A stretch of DNA of 64,000 bases from Halogeometricum limi (GTDB lineage Archaea > Halobacteriota > Halobacteria > Halobacteriales > Haloferacaceae): contig NZ_FOYS01000003.1 of assembly GCF_900115785.1 (NCBI RefSeq), forward strand, positions 62,001-126,000, read 5' to 3'. A program made the translations under genes and the position numbers. This document shows, one piece after another, positions 7,078 through 15,320 of the stretch. The notes beneath the pieces were generated by a model. That model worked only from the letters and a program-made list of their open reading frames with translations, ran no database searches and was not told the origin of the DNA. Within the stretch, counting starts at the first letter, position 1. Each line of letters starts with the position of its first letter.

Positions 7078-7938
7078 ATGCAAGGAATCGGGCCACCGCT
7101 CGTGACGCCGTTCACCGCCGATGGAGCAGTCGACGAATCCGCGCTTCGTGACCTCGTCGGGTGGGTGGAAGCCCGCGGCGTCGACTTTCTCGTCCCCTGC
7201 GGGTCGAACAGCGAGGCCGAACTCATGACCGCGGACGAACGCGCCCGCGTCGTCGAAGTCGTCGCCGACGAGGCGAGCGTCCCCGTCCTCGCCGGGACGG
7301 GCAGTCCGGGGTTCGAGGAGACGCGACGGGCGACGGCCGACGCCGCCGACGCCGGCGCCGACGCCGCCCTCGTCGTCACGCCGTTCTACTACTCGCACGA
7401 CGACGCGACGCTCGAAGCGTACTACCGCGACCTCGCCGACGAGGCCGAGATTCCCATCTACCTCTACAGCGTCCCCGCGTACACGGACGTGAAACTCTCC
7501 CCGGCGGTCGTCGACGAACTCGCGACGCATCCGAACGTCGCCGGGATGAAAGATTCGAGCGGCGACGTGACGACGTTCGTCCGCGAGCGTCGACTCACCC
7601 GCGACGCCGACTTCGACCTCCTGGTCGGGGCCGGCGGCGTCCTCTCGCACGCCCTCGCCTCCGGCGCCGACGGCGGCGTCCTGGCACTCGCGAACGTCGC
7701 TCCCGAAGCGGCCGCGGAGATATACGAGGCGCACGTCGACGGCGACGCTGACGGCGCGCGCGAACTGAACGAAACCGTCGTCGAACTCAACCACGCGGTG
7801 ACCGCGGGACACGGCGTCCCCGGACTGAAGGCGGCGATGCGCGCCCGCGGTGCGCCCGCGGGACACCCCAGACGTCCGTTCCGTCCCGTCTCCGACGACG
7901 CCCGCGCCGAACTCGAAGCGCTGGTCGACGCGCTCTGA
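7078..7938 (+). CDS. Dihydrodipicolinate synthase/KDG aldolase family class I aldolase
   Basis: A 286-residue TIM-barrel enzyme of the DapA/NanA/KdgA family, which joins or splits pyruvate and an aldehyde through a Schiff base. The Schiff-base lysine is K158 in GMKDSSGD and the catalytic tyrosine is Y130 in YLYSVPAYT. The pyruvate-binding loop is GSNSE (42-46) in place of the GTTGE/GTTGES usual in lysine-pathway DapA, so a sugar-acid or hydroxy-oxo-acid aldolase role is more likely than lysine synthesis. No lysine-pathway genes flank it. It is alone on the plus strand with its own promoter, directly beside an insertion sequence. The substrate cannot be fixed from the sequence. Confidence 0.82.
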   Translation: MQGIGPPLVTPFTADGAVDESALRDLVGWVEARGVDFLVPCGSNSEAELMTADERARVVEVVADEASVPVLAGTGSPGFEETRRATADAADAGADAALVVTPFYYSHDDATLEAYYRDLADEAEIPIYLYSVPAYTDVKLSPAVVDELATHPNVAGMKDSSGDVTTFVRERRLTRDADFDLLVGAGGVLSHALASGADGGVLALANVAPEAAAEIYEAHVDGDADGARELNETVVELNHAVTAGHGVPGLKAAMRARGAPAGHPRRPFRPVSDDARAELEALVDAL

Positions 7939-7997
7939 CCCGATTTTCGACTCCGTTCTGACGCCGGCGTCGGCGTTGCCCCTAGACCCCCTCTCGA

Positions 7998-8702
7998 CTA
8001 CTCCGCCGCCACCGTCGGCGTCGCCCGCGTCGCCGTCGCCTTCCACGTGGCGACGACGGCCGTCCCCGGCGCGAGCGACAACCGCTCGACGCTCTCTGCG
8101 GTCACGAACGCGCTGAGCGACCGTCTCCTCCCGACGTCGATTGCGACGGTTGCGACGGCGTCGCCCCGGTCGACGGCGCTCACGGACCCCGAGAGTCGGT
8201 TTCGCGCGCTCGTCGCTCCCGCGTCGGGGACGTCCGCCGGGTCGTGGAGCGTCACGGCGTCGGCCCGCACGCTCACCGTCACCGTCTCACCCTCCTTTCT
8301 CGCCGACGCGGTTCCGACGGCGCGAATCGCCCCGGCGTCGGTGTCGACGGTGCAGAGTTCGCCGTCGACGCGAATGACGACGCCGGAGACGACGGTTTCC
8401 GGCACGTCGGCGGTGCCCGAGAGCGTGGCCCGGAGGCGGTCGAATCGCCCGAGCACGTCTCTCGCCGCTTCGGTGAGTTCGCTGCCGCCGCCGCCGGACC
8501 CGCCGCGCCGTCGCTCGACGAGGGGGCCGAGGGCGTCTTCGAGTTCGCGCAGTCGGGCCAGACACCGCGAACGCGACCGGCCGAGCGATTCGGCGGCGCC
8601 GCTGACGGACCCCGTCTCGGCGATGTTCGCGAGGAGGCGCGCGTCCGCCGCGTCGAAGGCGACGCCGTCGGCGTCCAAGCGGGCTTCGAACGAGTCGTGC
8701 AT
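7998..8702 (-). CDS. ModE-like transcription regulator with winged helix and TOBE domain
   Basis: A 234-residue protein. The N-terminal helix-turn-helix reads ADARLLANIAETGSVSGAAESLGRSRSRCLARLRELEDALG in frame (residues about 18-58), the LysR-like wHTH of ModE. A Gly-rich linker follows, then two beta-rich stretches (about 105-160 and 165-225) such as NRLSGSVSAVDRGDAVATVAID that match TOBE/Mop-like oxyanion-binding folds. Family members sense molybdate or tungstate and control uptake. The tungstate-type transporter genes begin 324 bases away, on the same strand and upstream, so it is probably their regulator. Start ATG 8702 sits 24-31 bases after a TATA-like box, a leaderless arrangement. Confidence 0.82.
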   Translation of the reverse strand: MHDSFEARLDADGVAFDAADARLLANIAETGSVSGAAESLGRSRSRCLARLRELEDALGPLVERRRGGSGGGGSELTEAARDVLGRFDRLRATLSGTADVPETVVSGVVIRVDGELCTVDTDAGAIRAVGTASARKEGETVTVSVRADAVTLHDPADVPDAGATSARNRLSGSVSAVDRGDAVATVAIDVGRRRSLSAFVTAESVERLSLAPGTAVVATWKATATRATPTVAAE

Positions 8703-8725
8703 GGTCGCTCTCACGCGGTCGAGCG

Positions 8726-8733
8726 GTAAAAAT
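8726..8733 (-). promoter_or_regulatory. TATA-like box of the ModE-like gene
   Basis: ATTTTTAC on the minus strand about 28 bases before ATG 8702; it decides that start over earlier in-frame codons. Confidence 0.5.
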
Positions 8734-8792
8734 CGGGTCAGTGACCGACCGACGACCGAAGCGGTTATGTCAGAATAGAACACTCTTCGGCC

Positions 8793-9032
8793 GTGCACGA
8801 ATCTCCGGCCTCCACACACGGCTACCTCCGCGTCGTCTTCGTCTTCTGGGTGTACGTCGCGCTCTCCGGCGTCGTCGCACTCGGCGCTCGGTCGCTCGGG
8901 TTCTCTCTGGGCGCTTCGTTCGTCGTCTTCCTCGTCGCCGCCCTCCTCCTTGCGAAGCCGTTTCTCCCGCTGTTTCGGCGATACCTCCCGACCGCACCGC
9001 ACGAACGAGAGACGGCCGACTCCCGTCAGTAA
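8793..9032 (+). CDS. Small two-span membrane protein, function unknown
   Basis: A 79-residue protein starting at GTG 8793, with two hydrophobic segments, YLRVVFVFWVYVALSGVVAL (about 11-30) and LGASFVVFLVAALLLAKPFL (about 39-58), and a short charged tail. It lies between the ModE-like regulator (divergent) and the transporter ATPase gene, with whose 3' end it overlaps by 7 bases in convergent orientation. No motif is recognised. Not evidently part of the transporter, as it faces the other way. Confidence 0.6.
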   Translation: MHESPASTHGYLRVVFVFWVYVALSGVVALGARSLGFSLGASFVVFLVAALLLAKPFLPLFRRYLPTAPHERETADSRQ

Positions 9033-9889
9033 ACGAGTTCGCCGGCGACGAAGTCTCGCGTCCGGTCGTCCTCGGGTGCTTCGAACACCCGCTCCGTCGG
9101 ACCGCACTCTATCACCTCGCCACCGAGGAGGACGGCCGTCCGGTCTGAGACGCGCCGCGCCTGTTGCATGTCGTGCGTGGCGAGACAGACGCCCATCCCG
9201 CGGCCTCGCGCGGCCCGAATCGCCCCTTCGACGATGGCCGTGTTCCGCGGGTCGAGGTTCGAGGTGGGTTCGTCGAACAGCAACACGTCGGGGTCGGGCG
9301 CGAGTGCGCGGGCGATGGCGACGCGTTGCGCCTCGCCGCCGGAGAGCGACGCCGCGTGGCGGTCCGCCTTCTCGGCCATGCCGACGGTTTCCAACGCGTC
9401 CGTCGCCGCGCGCGGTATCTCGTGGCGTCCGACGACCTTCCGGAGCGAGGACTCGACTCGCTCGCGCCACGACGACCGGACGCGAAGCCCGTAGGCGGCG
9501 TTCTGGCCGACCGTCGCCGAGAACAGACTCCGGTGCTGGAACACCATCCCGAGTCTGCGACGGACGCGGAGACGCTCCTCGTCCGACAGTTCCCACACGT
9601 CGCGACCGTTCGCGGTGACGACGCCCGCCGACGGCGTCTCGAAGCAGGCCAACAGACGGAGGAGCGTCGTCTTCCCCGCGCCCGACGGACCGACGACGGC
9701 CACCACGTCTCCGGGTTCGACCGAGAGGTCGACGTCCGCGAAGACGGCGTCGCCGTCGAAGCCGTGCGTGAGTCCCCGCGCTTCCAGTCGAAGGCCCTCT
9801 GTCGTCGCCGACGGACGCTCCCCCTCCCGACCGTTGGCTCTCGCCGCGTCCCCGGCCGCGCCGTCCGCCTCGCCTCGGGGGTCGCTCAT
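9026..9889 (-). CDS. ABC transporter ATP-binding protein, tungstate/molybdate type
   Basis: A 287-residue ATPase. Walker A is [11 protein letters not shown] (about residues 67-77), the Q-loop is MVFQHRSLF, the signature is [15 protein letters not shown] and Walker B is [12 protein letters not shown], followed by the switch His in LATHDM. All are intact. The first 35 residues are a polar extension before the domain. It energises import together with the permease (overlap ATGA, 4 bases) and the binding protein upstream. No C-terminal TOBE domain is present, which fits TupC better than ModC. Last gene of the three-gene unit. Confidence 0.88.
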   Translation of the reverse strand: MSDPRGEADGAAGDAARANGREGERPSATTEGLRLEARGLTHGFDGDAVFADVDLSVEPGDVVAVVGPSGAGKTTLLRLLACFETPSAGVVTANGRDVWELSDEERLRVRRRLGMVFQHRSLFSATVGQNAAYGLRVRSSWRERVESSLRKVVGRHEIPRAATDALETVGMAEKADRHAASLSGGEAQRVAIARALAPDPDVLLFDEPTSNLDPRNTAIVEGAIRAARGRGMGVCLATHDMQQARRVSDRTAVLLGGEVIECGPTERVFEAPEDDRTRDFVAGELVY

Positions 9890-10626
9890 CGACTCTCACC
9901 GCCGAGCGTCGTGCCGACCGTCCGGGACCCCCCCGTCGAACCGGGCGTCCGGTCGCGGAGCACCGACCCGAGGGCGTTGACGCCGAGGACGAGAGCGAGG
10001 AGGATGGCCCCGAGTGCGAGACCCGTCTCGACGTTCCCCTTCCGCGCCTCGACGGTGATGGCCGTCGTGAGCGTCCGCGTGTACGACGTCTGGTCCGAGA
10101 AGACGATGTTGCCCCCGACGATGAGCACGGACCCGACTTCGCTGATGGCGCGTCCGTATCCCGCGAGGACGGCGGTCACGATGCCGTACCGGGCCTCGCT
10201 CAGGACGACGACTCCCACGTCCGTCGTCGTCGCTCCCGTCCCGAACGCGGCCTCTCTGAGGTCGTCACCGACCGACTCCACGGCCGAGAGCGACACGCTC
10301 AGCACGACGGGGGTCGCGAGGATGGTCTGGGAGATGATCATCGCCTGCGGAGTGAACAGCAGCTCGAACTCTCCGAGGGGTCCCGAGTTCGAGAGCGCCA
10401 GTAGGACGACGAGGCCGACGACGACGCTCGGAAAGCCCATCCCCGTCGAGATGAGCGAAGTCAGAAGGGACTTGCCGCGGAAGTCGCCGAACGCGACGGC
10501 GACGGCGACGGGGAGGCTCACGGCGGTGCTGACGAGGACGGCGACGGTGCTCACGACCAGCGAGACGAGCGTGATGCTGACCAGATACTGCGTGTTCAAC
10601 TCCGCCAGCAGACCGCCGAACAACAC
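9886..10626 (-). CDS. ABC transporter permease, tungstate type (TupB/WtpB-like)
   Basis: A 246-residue permease with about six membrane segments. The cytoplasmic EAA loop that contacts the ATPase is [20 protein letters not shown] followed by [11 protein letters not shown], typical of the TupB branch, in which the permease is encoded next to a TupA binding protein. Start is GTG 10626, 24 bases after the binding-protein gene, and the end overlaps the ATPase gene by 4 bases, so the three are co-transcribed. It forms a homodimer in the membrane in related systems. Confidence 0.88.
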   Translation of the reverse strand: MLFGGLLAELNTQYLVSITLVSLVVSTVAVLVSTAVSLPVAVAVAFGDFRGKSLLTSLISTGMGFPSVVVGLVVLLALSNSGPLGEFELLFTPQAMIISQTILATPVVLSVSLSAVESVGDDLREAAFGTGATTTDVGVVVLSEARYGIVTAVLAGYGRAISEVGSVLIVGGNIVFSDQTSYTRTLTTAITVEARKGNVETGLALGAILLALVLGVNALGSVLRDRTPGSTGGSRTVGTTLGGESR

Positions 10627-10650
10627 GAGTGACCCTCGGCCGCCGTCCGA

Positions 10651-11682
10651 CTAAAAGTCCTCGGGGACGTGTCGGTCGACCCACGAGGCGAATCGGAGGT
10701 CCTCTTTCGCCCGGGACTCGCCGTTCCAGCCCTCGGGGACGTACTGGCCGAACTGCGGCGACTCCGAGAGGGCGTTCGGGAAGAACAACTGCGACCCGTT
10801 GGCGGTGTACTCGTCGATTATCGCCTGTCCCTCGGGGCCGGTGAGAAAGCCGACGTACGCCATCGCAAGCGAGTAGTTCACGTCCTCGTACGTCGCCGGG
10901 TTGACCGGGATGACGCCGTAGGGGTTCTTCAGGATGGTCGGGCCGTCTTTGAGCGGCCCCTGAACGTGAATCTGTAGGCCGACGTTGTCTTTCGTCGCCA
11001 GATAGGTTCCCCTGTCGGCGAGGGTGTACGCGCCGGACTGGTCGGCTTGCACCAGCGTGTCGCCCATCCCCTTGCCTATCTCGCGGTACCACCTACCCGA
11101 CGGGTCGACGCCGGCCGCCTCCCATATCTTCAACTCCTTCTTGTTCGTCCCGGAGTCGTCGCCGCGGGAGACGAACGTGGACTCCGTCTCGGCGATGGTG
11201 GCGAACGCCTCCGTCGCCGAGGACAGTCCGCCGACTCCCGCGGGGTCGTCCTCGGGTCCGACGACGACGAAGTCGTTGAACATCACGTCGCGGCGGTTGA
11301 CGCCGAAGCCATCTTTCAGAAACTCGTCTTCCGCCCCGCGGGCGTGGACGAGGATGATATCGGCGTCGCCGTTCCGCGCCGTCTCGATGGCCGCGCCCGT
11401 CCCCTGCGGAATCGTCTTGACCGTCGCACCGAACTGCTCTTCGAAGACGGGGTTGATGGCGTCTAACAGTCCCGTGTCGTACGTGCTCGTCGTCGTCGCC
11501 AGGGTCAGCGTCGCGTCGCCCGACTGTTGCGACCCCGCGGACTCCTGCGTGGCGCTCTCGTCCGTCGCCGCCTCGTTACTCTCCGTCGCCGAACGCTCGC
11601 CGGCGTCGCCCGAACACCCTGCGAGTGCGACGAGACTCCCCGCACCGGCCGCCTGCAGGAACCGTCGCCGTTGTATCGTCAT
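10651..11682 (-). CDS. Tungstate-type ABC transporter substrate-binding lipoprotein (TupA-like)
   Basis: A 343-residue secreted protein. The N-terminus [23 protein letters not shown] is a Tat signal ending in a lipobox (cut before Cys, which anchors it by lipid), then an acidic Ser/Thr/Gln linker to about residue 57. The mature part begins [20 protein letters not shown] and has [24 protein letters not shown], the anion-binding pattern of TupA tungstate proteins. It could also bind molybdate. First gene of the operon; ATG 11682 follows a TATA box. Nitrate reductase in this window needs a molybdopterin cofactor, so the transporter may supply it. Confidence 0.88.
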   Translation of the reverse strand: MTIQRRRFLQAAGAGSLVALAGCSGDAGERSATESNEAATDESATQESAGSQQSGDATLTLATTTSTYDTGLLDAINPVFEEQFGATVKTIPQGTGAAIETARNGDADIILVHARGAEDEFLKDGFGVNRRDVMFNDFVVVGPEDDPAGVGGLSSATEAFATIAETESTFVSRGDDSGTNKKELKIWEAAGVDPSGRWYREIGKGMGDTLVQADQSGAYTLADRGTYLATKDNVGLQIHVQGPLKDGPTILKNPYGVIPVNPATYEDVNYSLAMAYVGFLTGPEGQAIIDEYTANGSQLFFPNALSESPQFGQYVPEGWNGESRAKEDLRFASWVDRHVPEDF

Positions 11683-11705
11683 GGAAACATCGATGGCTGT
11701 CGTCG

Positions 11706-11717
11706 AAATAAAACTAT
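11706..11717 (-). promoter_or_regulatory. TATA box of the tungstate-type transporter operon
   Basis: On the minus strand ATAGTTTTATTT lies 24-35 bases before ATG 11682, a strong leaderless haloarchaeal promoter. A ModE-type operator would be expected near it; I see no obvious palindrome. Confidence 0.65.
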
Positions 11718-11830
11718 GGACGCGACGTAACCGTCGGTCGTTACGCGGGTCGGAAGACGCTCTCTGGTGGGGCCGAGGGGGCGTCGCTCGAACCGTCACA
11801 CTTCTTTCGCCGCCGCGTCTCTCGACGCTC

Positions 11831-11938
11831 ATGGAGACGTGGGCGACCCTGTTCGACCGCGCGGCGTCGTACGACGTGGACGAGGCGACGATTCGCGAGA
11901 CGCTCCGCGCACACCGAGAGGAAAGCGGCGATGACTGA
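11831..11938 (+). CDS. 35-residue acidic protein preceding a PIN-like gene
   Basis: [35 protein letters not shown] in frame (given here only by its features): a short, Asp/Glu-rich protein with a helix around ATLFDRAA and a second helix [14 protein letters not shown]. Its last 8 bases overlap the start of the PIN-like gene, so the two are translationally coupled. Size and order resemble an antitoxin before a toxin, but no DNA-binding motif is seen. Too short to be identified by itself; the coupled position and good codon bias support it. Confidence 0.55.
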   Translation: METWATLFDRAASYDVDEATIRETLRAHREESGDD

Positions 11939-12401
11939 CCCGAGTCCGGCGCGCGTCGTCGCCGACGCGGACGTCCTCGCCGCGGACCTGTTCGTCGACG
12001 GCGACGCCCGCGCGGCGCTCGACCACCTCCGCGCGCACTCGTGGACGACGCTCCTCGCCAGCGACGCGCTGTTAGACGACGCCGAGACGCTGATAGCCGA
12101 CGTAGGCGACGCCTCCCTCGCGGCGGACTGGCGCGCCCGCGTCGACGACTGGCGCGAACCGGTCGACCACCCCGAGGACGACCATCCCGCCCTCGCGTCG
12201 GCCTATCGCGGCGGCGCGATGCACGTTCTCTCGTACGACGACCGACTCACCTCCGCCCGCGCCGCCGCCGCCCTCGGCGGCCGGTTTCCGGTGAGCGTCA
12301 GGGAACCGAAGGCGTTCGCGACGCTGTTCGACGCGGCGAGTCTCCACGCGGAAGTCGTCGGCGGCGAGTACGGGGGTCCGGACAGCGACCCGCGAGGGTG
12401 A
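11931..12401 (+). CDS. PIN-like domain protein, putative nuclease
   Basis: A 156-residue protein with the alternating acidic pattern of PIN folds: [13 protein letters not shown] (residues 8-20) as the first strand with its Asp, [17 protein letters not shown] in the middle, and [25 protein letters not shown] near residues 84-108 as the third acidic cluster and the final strand. PIN proteins cleave RNA with a Mg-dependent acidic site. The upstream 35-residue gene overlaps it by 8 bases, as in VapBC pairs, but the partner does not look like a known VapB. Toxin role is inference. Confidence 0.65.
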   Translation: MTDPSPARVVADADVLAADLFVDGDARAALDHLRAHSWTTLLASDALLDDAETLIADVGDASLAADWRARVDDWREPVDHPEDDHPALASAYRGGAMHVLSYDDRLTSARAAAALGGRFPVSVREPKAFATLFDAASLHAEVVGGEYGGPDSDPRG

Positions 12402-12424
12402 GTCTCGAACGCGCCGTCTCGTGC

Positions 12425-12461
12425 GGTTCCAGACGCTCACTCCGTGCGCTTCGCTTACTCC
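12425..12461 (+). repeat. 37-bp direct repeat, copy 1
   Basis: Identical to 12534-12570; starts GGTTCCAGACGCTCACTCC and ends CGCTTCGCTTACTCC. The spacer of 72 bases is itself rich in CTTCGCTC-type motifs, a style common in haloarchaeal intergenic DNA. Confidence 0.85.
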
Positions 12462-12533
12462 TGTTCGCTCGCCCCGCCCGCTTTCACCTCGCTTCGCTCG
12501 GTGAACCTCCGTCGGACGCTTCGCGACCGACGA

Positions 12534-12570
12534 GGTTCCAGACGCTCACTCCGTGCGCTTCGCTTACTCC
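12534..12570 (+). repeat. 37-bp direct repeat, copy 2, overlapping the ITPase gene end
   Basis: Same 37 bases as copy 1. Its last 7 bases cover the stop codon and the final two codons of the ITPase gene, suggesting the duplication arose from the gene end. Confidence 0.85.
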
Positions 12571-13202
12571 GTTCGCGTCTGGAACCACTCCCCAAACTTC
12601 GCCAACGCCCGCCCCCGGTGGGAAATCGCGTTCTTCTCCTCGGAATCCATCTCCGCGAACGTCGTCCCCTCGTGTTCGAAGATGGGGTCGTAACCGAACC
12701 CGCCATCACCCCGCGGCGGGACGAGACGGCCGCGGACGCGCCCCTCGAACAGTTTGACCGGGAGCGCTCGCGTCTCCGAGGCGTCCTGTTCGGCCCCCCG
12801 CGCCGCGGCGGCCGTCCGGTCGTCTCGGTCCACCGGGTCCGGACTGGCCTCGAACCCCTCGCCGTCGCAGTACGCGAGGACGCATCGGAACGACGCCCGG
12901 CGCGGTTCGTCCAGTTCGCCTTCCGCGAGGCGGTACACCGTCTCGATTCCGAGCGTGTCCTCCGCGTACGACGAGTACGGTCCCGGGAAGCCGTCGAAGC
13001 CGTCGATGAACAGTCCCGCGTCGTCGACGAGGACCGGTTCGTCGGCGTAGCGGTACGCCTCCCGCGCGCCGTGCGCGGCGATTGTTCCGAGGTCCGACGC
13101 CTGCACCTCGGTGTAGTCGTAGTCCAGTTGCTCAACGTCGCCCTGCAAGTACTGAAGCGCCTCCGCTACTTTCCCGGGGTTCGTCGTGACGTATCGAAGC
13201 AT
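12564..13202 (-). CDS. rdgB: XTP/dITP pyrophosphatase (RdgB/HAM1 family)
   Basis: A 212-residue house-cleaning enzyme that hydrolyses ITP, dITP and XTP to monophosphates and keeps deaminated purines out of nucleic acids. The substrate motif TTNPGKVAEA is at residues 6-15, the metal site at VLVDDAGLFIDGFDGFPGPYSS, and the base-binding end at GGFGYDPIFEHEG and EKNAISHRGRALAKF. An insertion of about 25 residues (roughly 122-147, DPVDRDDRTAAAARGAEQD and on) interrupts the usual core; it is Ala/Asp/Arg rich and probably a surface loop. The 3' end lies in a 37-bp direct repeat. Confidence 0.93.
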   Translation of the reverse strand: MLRYVTTNPGKVAEALQYLQGDVEQLDYDYTEVQASDLGTIAAHGAREAYRYADEPVLVDDAGLFIDGFDGFPGPYSSYAEDTLGIETVYRLAEGELDEPRRASFRCVLAYCDGEGFEASPDPVDRDDRTAAAARGAEQDASETRALPVKLFEGRVRGRLVPPRGDGGFGYDPIFEHEGTTFAEMDSEEKNAISHRGRALAKFGEWFQTRTE

Positions 13203-13285
13203 CTACCGGAGAGTGACGGTGGTTCGGAGAAAGGTGCGTCGGTGTGGCGTTCGTCGCGTTCGCGGGGGAACGACGACTGGCGTTC

Positions 13286-13567
13286 TCAGTCGACGATGAC
13301 TTCGACGGGGCCCTCGTCTTCGTCCTGGTCGTCGTAGTCCGGGCCGGGAGCGGAACTACGCTCCTGCCAGAGGAGGACGCCGACGACGAGGACGACGAGC
13401 CACGACCGCCAGTTCGCGAGGTTCAGCGTGTAGCCGACGCCGAACGGTTTCTTCACGAGCATCTTCTCGCCGGGCTTCCAGTACGACGACAGCATGCGGC
13501 CGAGCGACGGGCGCTCGAAGTTGTACGGCACGCCGAGAATCTCGCCTTTCTGCGGTTTGTCTGCCAT
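13286..13567 (-). CDS. Small haloarchaeal membrane-anchored protein (DUF5808-like)
   Basis: A 93-residue protein beginning MADKPQKGEILGVPYNFERP, then LGRMLSSYWKPGEKMLVKKPFGVGYTLNLA, one membrane segment WRSWLVVLVVGVLLW (about residues 52-67) and an acidic tail. The motif order matches a conserved haloarchaeal family of unknown role that I recall as DUF5808. The start ATG 13567 is about 28 bases from a TATA-like box on the minus strand at 13590-13599. It is transcribed separately from the kae1-bud32 gene, which lies upstream on the same strand with its stop 86 bases before this start. Confidence 0.78.
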   Translation of the reverse strand: MADKPQKGEILGVPYNFERPSLGRMLSSYWKPGEKMLVKKPFGVGYTLNLANWRSWLVVLVVGVLLWQERSSAPGPDYDDQDEDEGPVEVIVD

Positions 13568-13589
13568 GTGGTCTGGGTACACTCGCTCG

Positions 13590-13599
13590 GGATAAATCG
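13590..13599 (-). promoter_or_regulatory. TATA-like box of the DUF5808-like gene
   Basis: CGATTTATCC on the minus strand, 23-32 bases before ATG 13567; decides that start over an in-frame earlier ATG at 13612. Confidence 0.5.
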
Positions 13600-13652
13600 T
13601 TTTGGTGTCCACGCAGCGACTGCGTCTCCGTCGGGCGATGCGCTCCGACCGC

Positions 13653-15320
13653 CTACTGGTAGCGGCCGCGACCCTCGACCTGCCGCAGACGCGTCAACGC
13701 GTCCTCCTCGTCGCCGTCTCCCCGGTCCTTCGTCCGGGCCACGGCGGCGTACCCGGCCTCGAACGCCCGCAAGAGCGGTTCCGGGTCGTCCGCGGTGCCC
13801 TCGACGCTCTGGCCGAACACGTGCAGGTCCATCGCGTGGTCCTCGACGTGGCCGGTGTGGTAGCCGAGGCCGAAGTCGATGAGGTACGTCTTCTCGCCCG
13901 CGACGCGGACGTTCCGCGTCGTCGGGTCGCCGTGGACGAACCCCGCGGCGTGGATGGCCGCGAGATGTTCGCCGACGGCCCGACACCGCGCCTCGGTCAG
14001 TCCGTTCGCCAGGTCCGCCTCGCCCACGGACGCGAAGACGATGGTCCCCTCGGTAGGGTCCACGTCGCGGACGACGGGCGTCGGGACGCCGACGCGCCGC
14101 GCTTCGCTCGTCAGTCGCGCCTCGGCCCGCGTGCGCTCTCTGCGCAGTCGCTCGTCCAGTTCGGGGTGCCGGTACGTCTTCGGGACGCGACGCTTCACCA
14201 CGTCGTCCCCCTCGAACGTCACCGTCGCCTCCGCGCCGCGAATCTCTCCGGTCTCGGTCGGGTCGCGGGCGACGGACTCCTCGTCGTCGCGCCACGAGAC
14301 GGGCACCTGGTCGGGGCGGTAGTTCGCGTCCACGGCGGAGTCGGCGACGGCGACGGTGTCGCCCGCGGCCAGCATCCGTGCGCCGAGGACCGCTATCATC
14401 CCGGCGTTGTCGCGGAGGAATCGCGGGTCGGGCGCGTAGAACTCCGCGCCGCGTTGCTCGCACATCTCGGCCAGCATCGCTCGCAGGCGGGCGTTCTGGC
14501 CGACGCCGCCGCCGAGGACGAGTTCGTCGGTCCCCGTCAGAGAGAGCGCTCGCTCCGCCACCTCGGTCAGCATCGCGAAGATGGTCTCTTGGAGGCCGAC
14601 GCAGACGTCTTCGACGGGGACGCCGTCGTCCGCCGCCTGCTTGGCCGCGGACATGATACCCGAGAAGGAGAAGTCCATCCCCTTCACGACGTACGGCAGG
14701 TCGTAGTAGTCGCCGTCTTCGGCCGCGCGTTCGACCTTCGGCCCACCGGGGTGTTTCCAGCCGACGTGTCTGGTGAACTTGTCGATGGCGTTGCCGACGC
14801 CGGTGTCCATCGTCTCGCCGAGGACGCGGTAGCGACCGTTGTGATAGCCCAGCAGGTGCGCGTTCGCGCCGGAGGCGTTCAGACAGACGGGCGAGTCGAA
14901 CCCCGACTGGTAGCGGCCGATTTCGAGGTGTGCGACCATGTGGTTGACGCCGAGGAGGGGGACGTCGAGCGTCTGCGCGAGCGACCGGGCCGCGGTGCCG
15001 ACGATGCGGAGACACGGGCCGAGTCCGGGGCCGCGGGAGAACGCGACGCCGTCGATGGCCGCGGCCTGTCGGCCCCCCGAGGGTTCCTCGTCGTCGTCGA
15101 CGTCGACTCCGTCGCTCTCGGCCGTCTCAGCCGCGTGGTCCAACACCGTCGAGATGACGGCTGGGACGGCGTCGCTCATGTGTTCGGCGGCCTCTCTCGG
15201 GTGAATGCCGCCGCTGTCGGGTTCGTACGGGTCCGATTCGATGAACACCTCGCCGGTCTCCGTGTCGAAGAGCGCGGCGCTGGCGGCCCAGGCGGTGCCT
15301 TCGATTCCTACGATACGCAT
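13653..15320 (-). CDS. kae1-bud32: Kae1-Bud32 fusion: tRNA N6-threonylcarbamoyladenosine synthase and kinase subunit (KEOPS)
   Basis: A 555-residue two-domain protein. The Kae1 part (1 to about 325) transfers threonylcarbamoyl to A37 of ANN-reading tRNAs; metal ligands are H127 and H131 in NHMVAHLEIG and D304 in FLRDNAGMIA, with HPREAAEHM and GGGVGQNARLR also present. The Bud32 part (about 360-555) is a small atypical kinase/ATPase with catalytic D465 in FVHGDPTTRN and D482 in IDFGLGYHTG, ending in RGRYQ. The fusion is known in many euryarchaea. An acidic insertion of about 17 residues (68-84) lies in Kae1. It is the last gene of the run that starts with aIF2 gamma. Confidence 0.96.
   Translation of the reverse strand: MRIVGIEGTAWAASAALFDTETGEVFIESDPYEPDSGGIHPREAAEHMSDAVPAVISTVLDHAAETAESDGVDVDDDEEPSGGRQAAAIDGVAFSRGPGLGPCLRIVGTAARSLAQTLDVPLLGVNHMVAHLEIGRYQSGFDSPVCLNASGANAHLLGYHNGRYRVLGETMDTGVGNAIDKFTRHVGWKHPGGPKVERAAEDGDYYDLPYVVKGMDFSFSGIMSAAKQAADDGVPVEDVCVGLQETIFAMLTEVAERALSLTGTDELVLGGGVGQNARLRAMLAEMCEQRGAEFYAPDPRFLRDNAGMIAVLGARMLAAGDTVAVADSAVDANYRPDQVPVSWRDDEESVARDPTETGEIRGAEATVTFEGDDVVKRRVPKTYRHPELDERLRRERTRAEARLTSEARRVGVPTPVVRDVDPTEGTIVFASVGEADLANGLTEARCRAVGEHLAAIHAAGFVHGDPTTRNVRVAGEKTYLIDFGLGYHTGHVEDHAMDLHVFGQSVEGTADDPEPLLRAFEAGYAAVARTKDRGDGDEEDALTRLRQVEGRGRYQ

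Noticed and set aside
7998-9899. A 633-codon minus-strand frame covering the ModE-like gene and the ABC ATPase region
   Set aside because: Only its last 234 codons match the ModE-like protein; the rest is an out-of-frame shadow of the ATPase gene, and a TATA box and ATG 8702 define the start.
12425-12570. The 37-bp pair as a CRISPR
   Set aside because: Only two copies, one overlapping a gene, with a low-complexity intervening sequence.
13453-15015. A 520-codon frame in another minus-strand frame across kae1-bud32
   Set aside because: Overlaps the clearly coding Kae1-Bud32 fusion; Arg/Pro-rich and without motifs.
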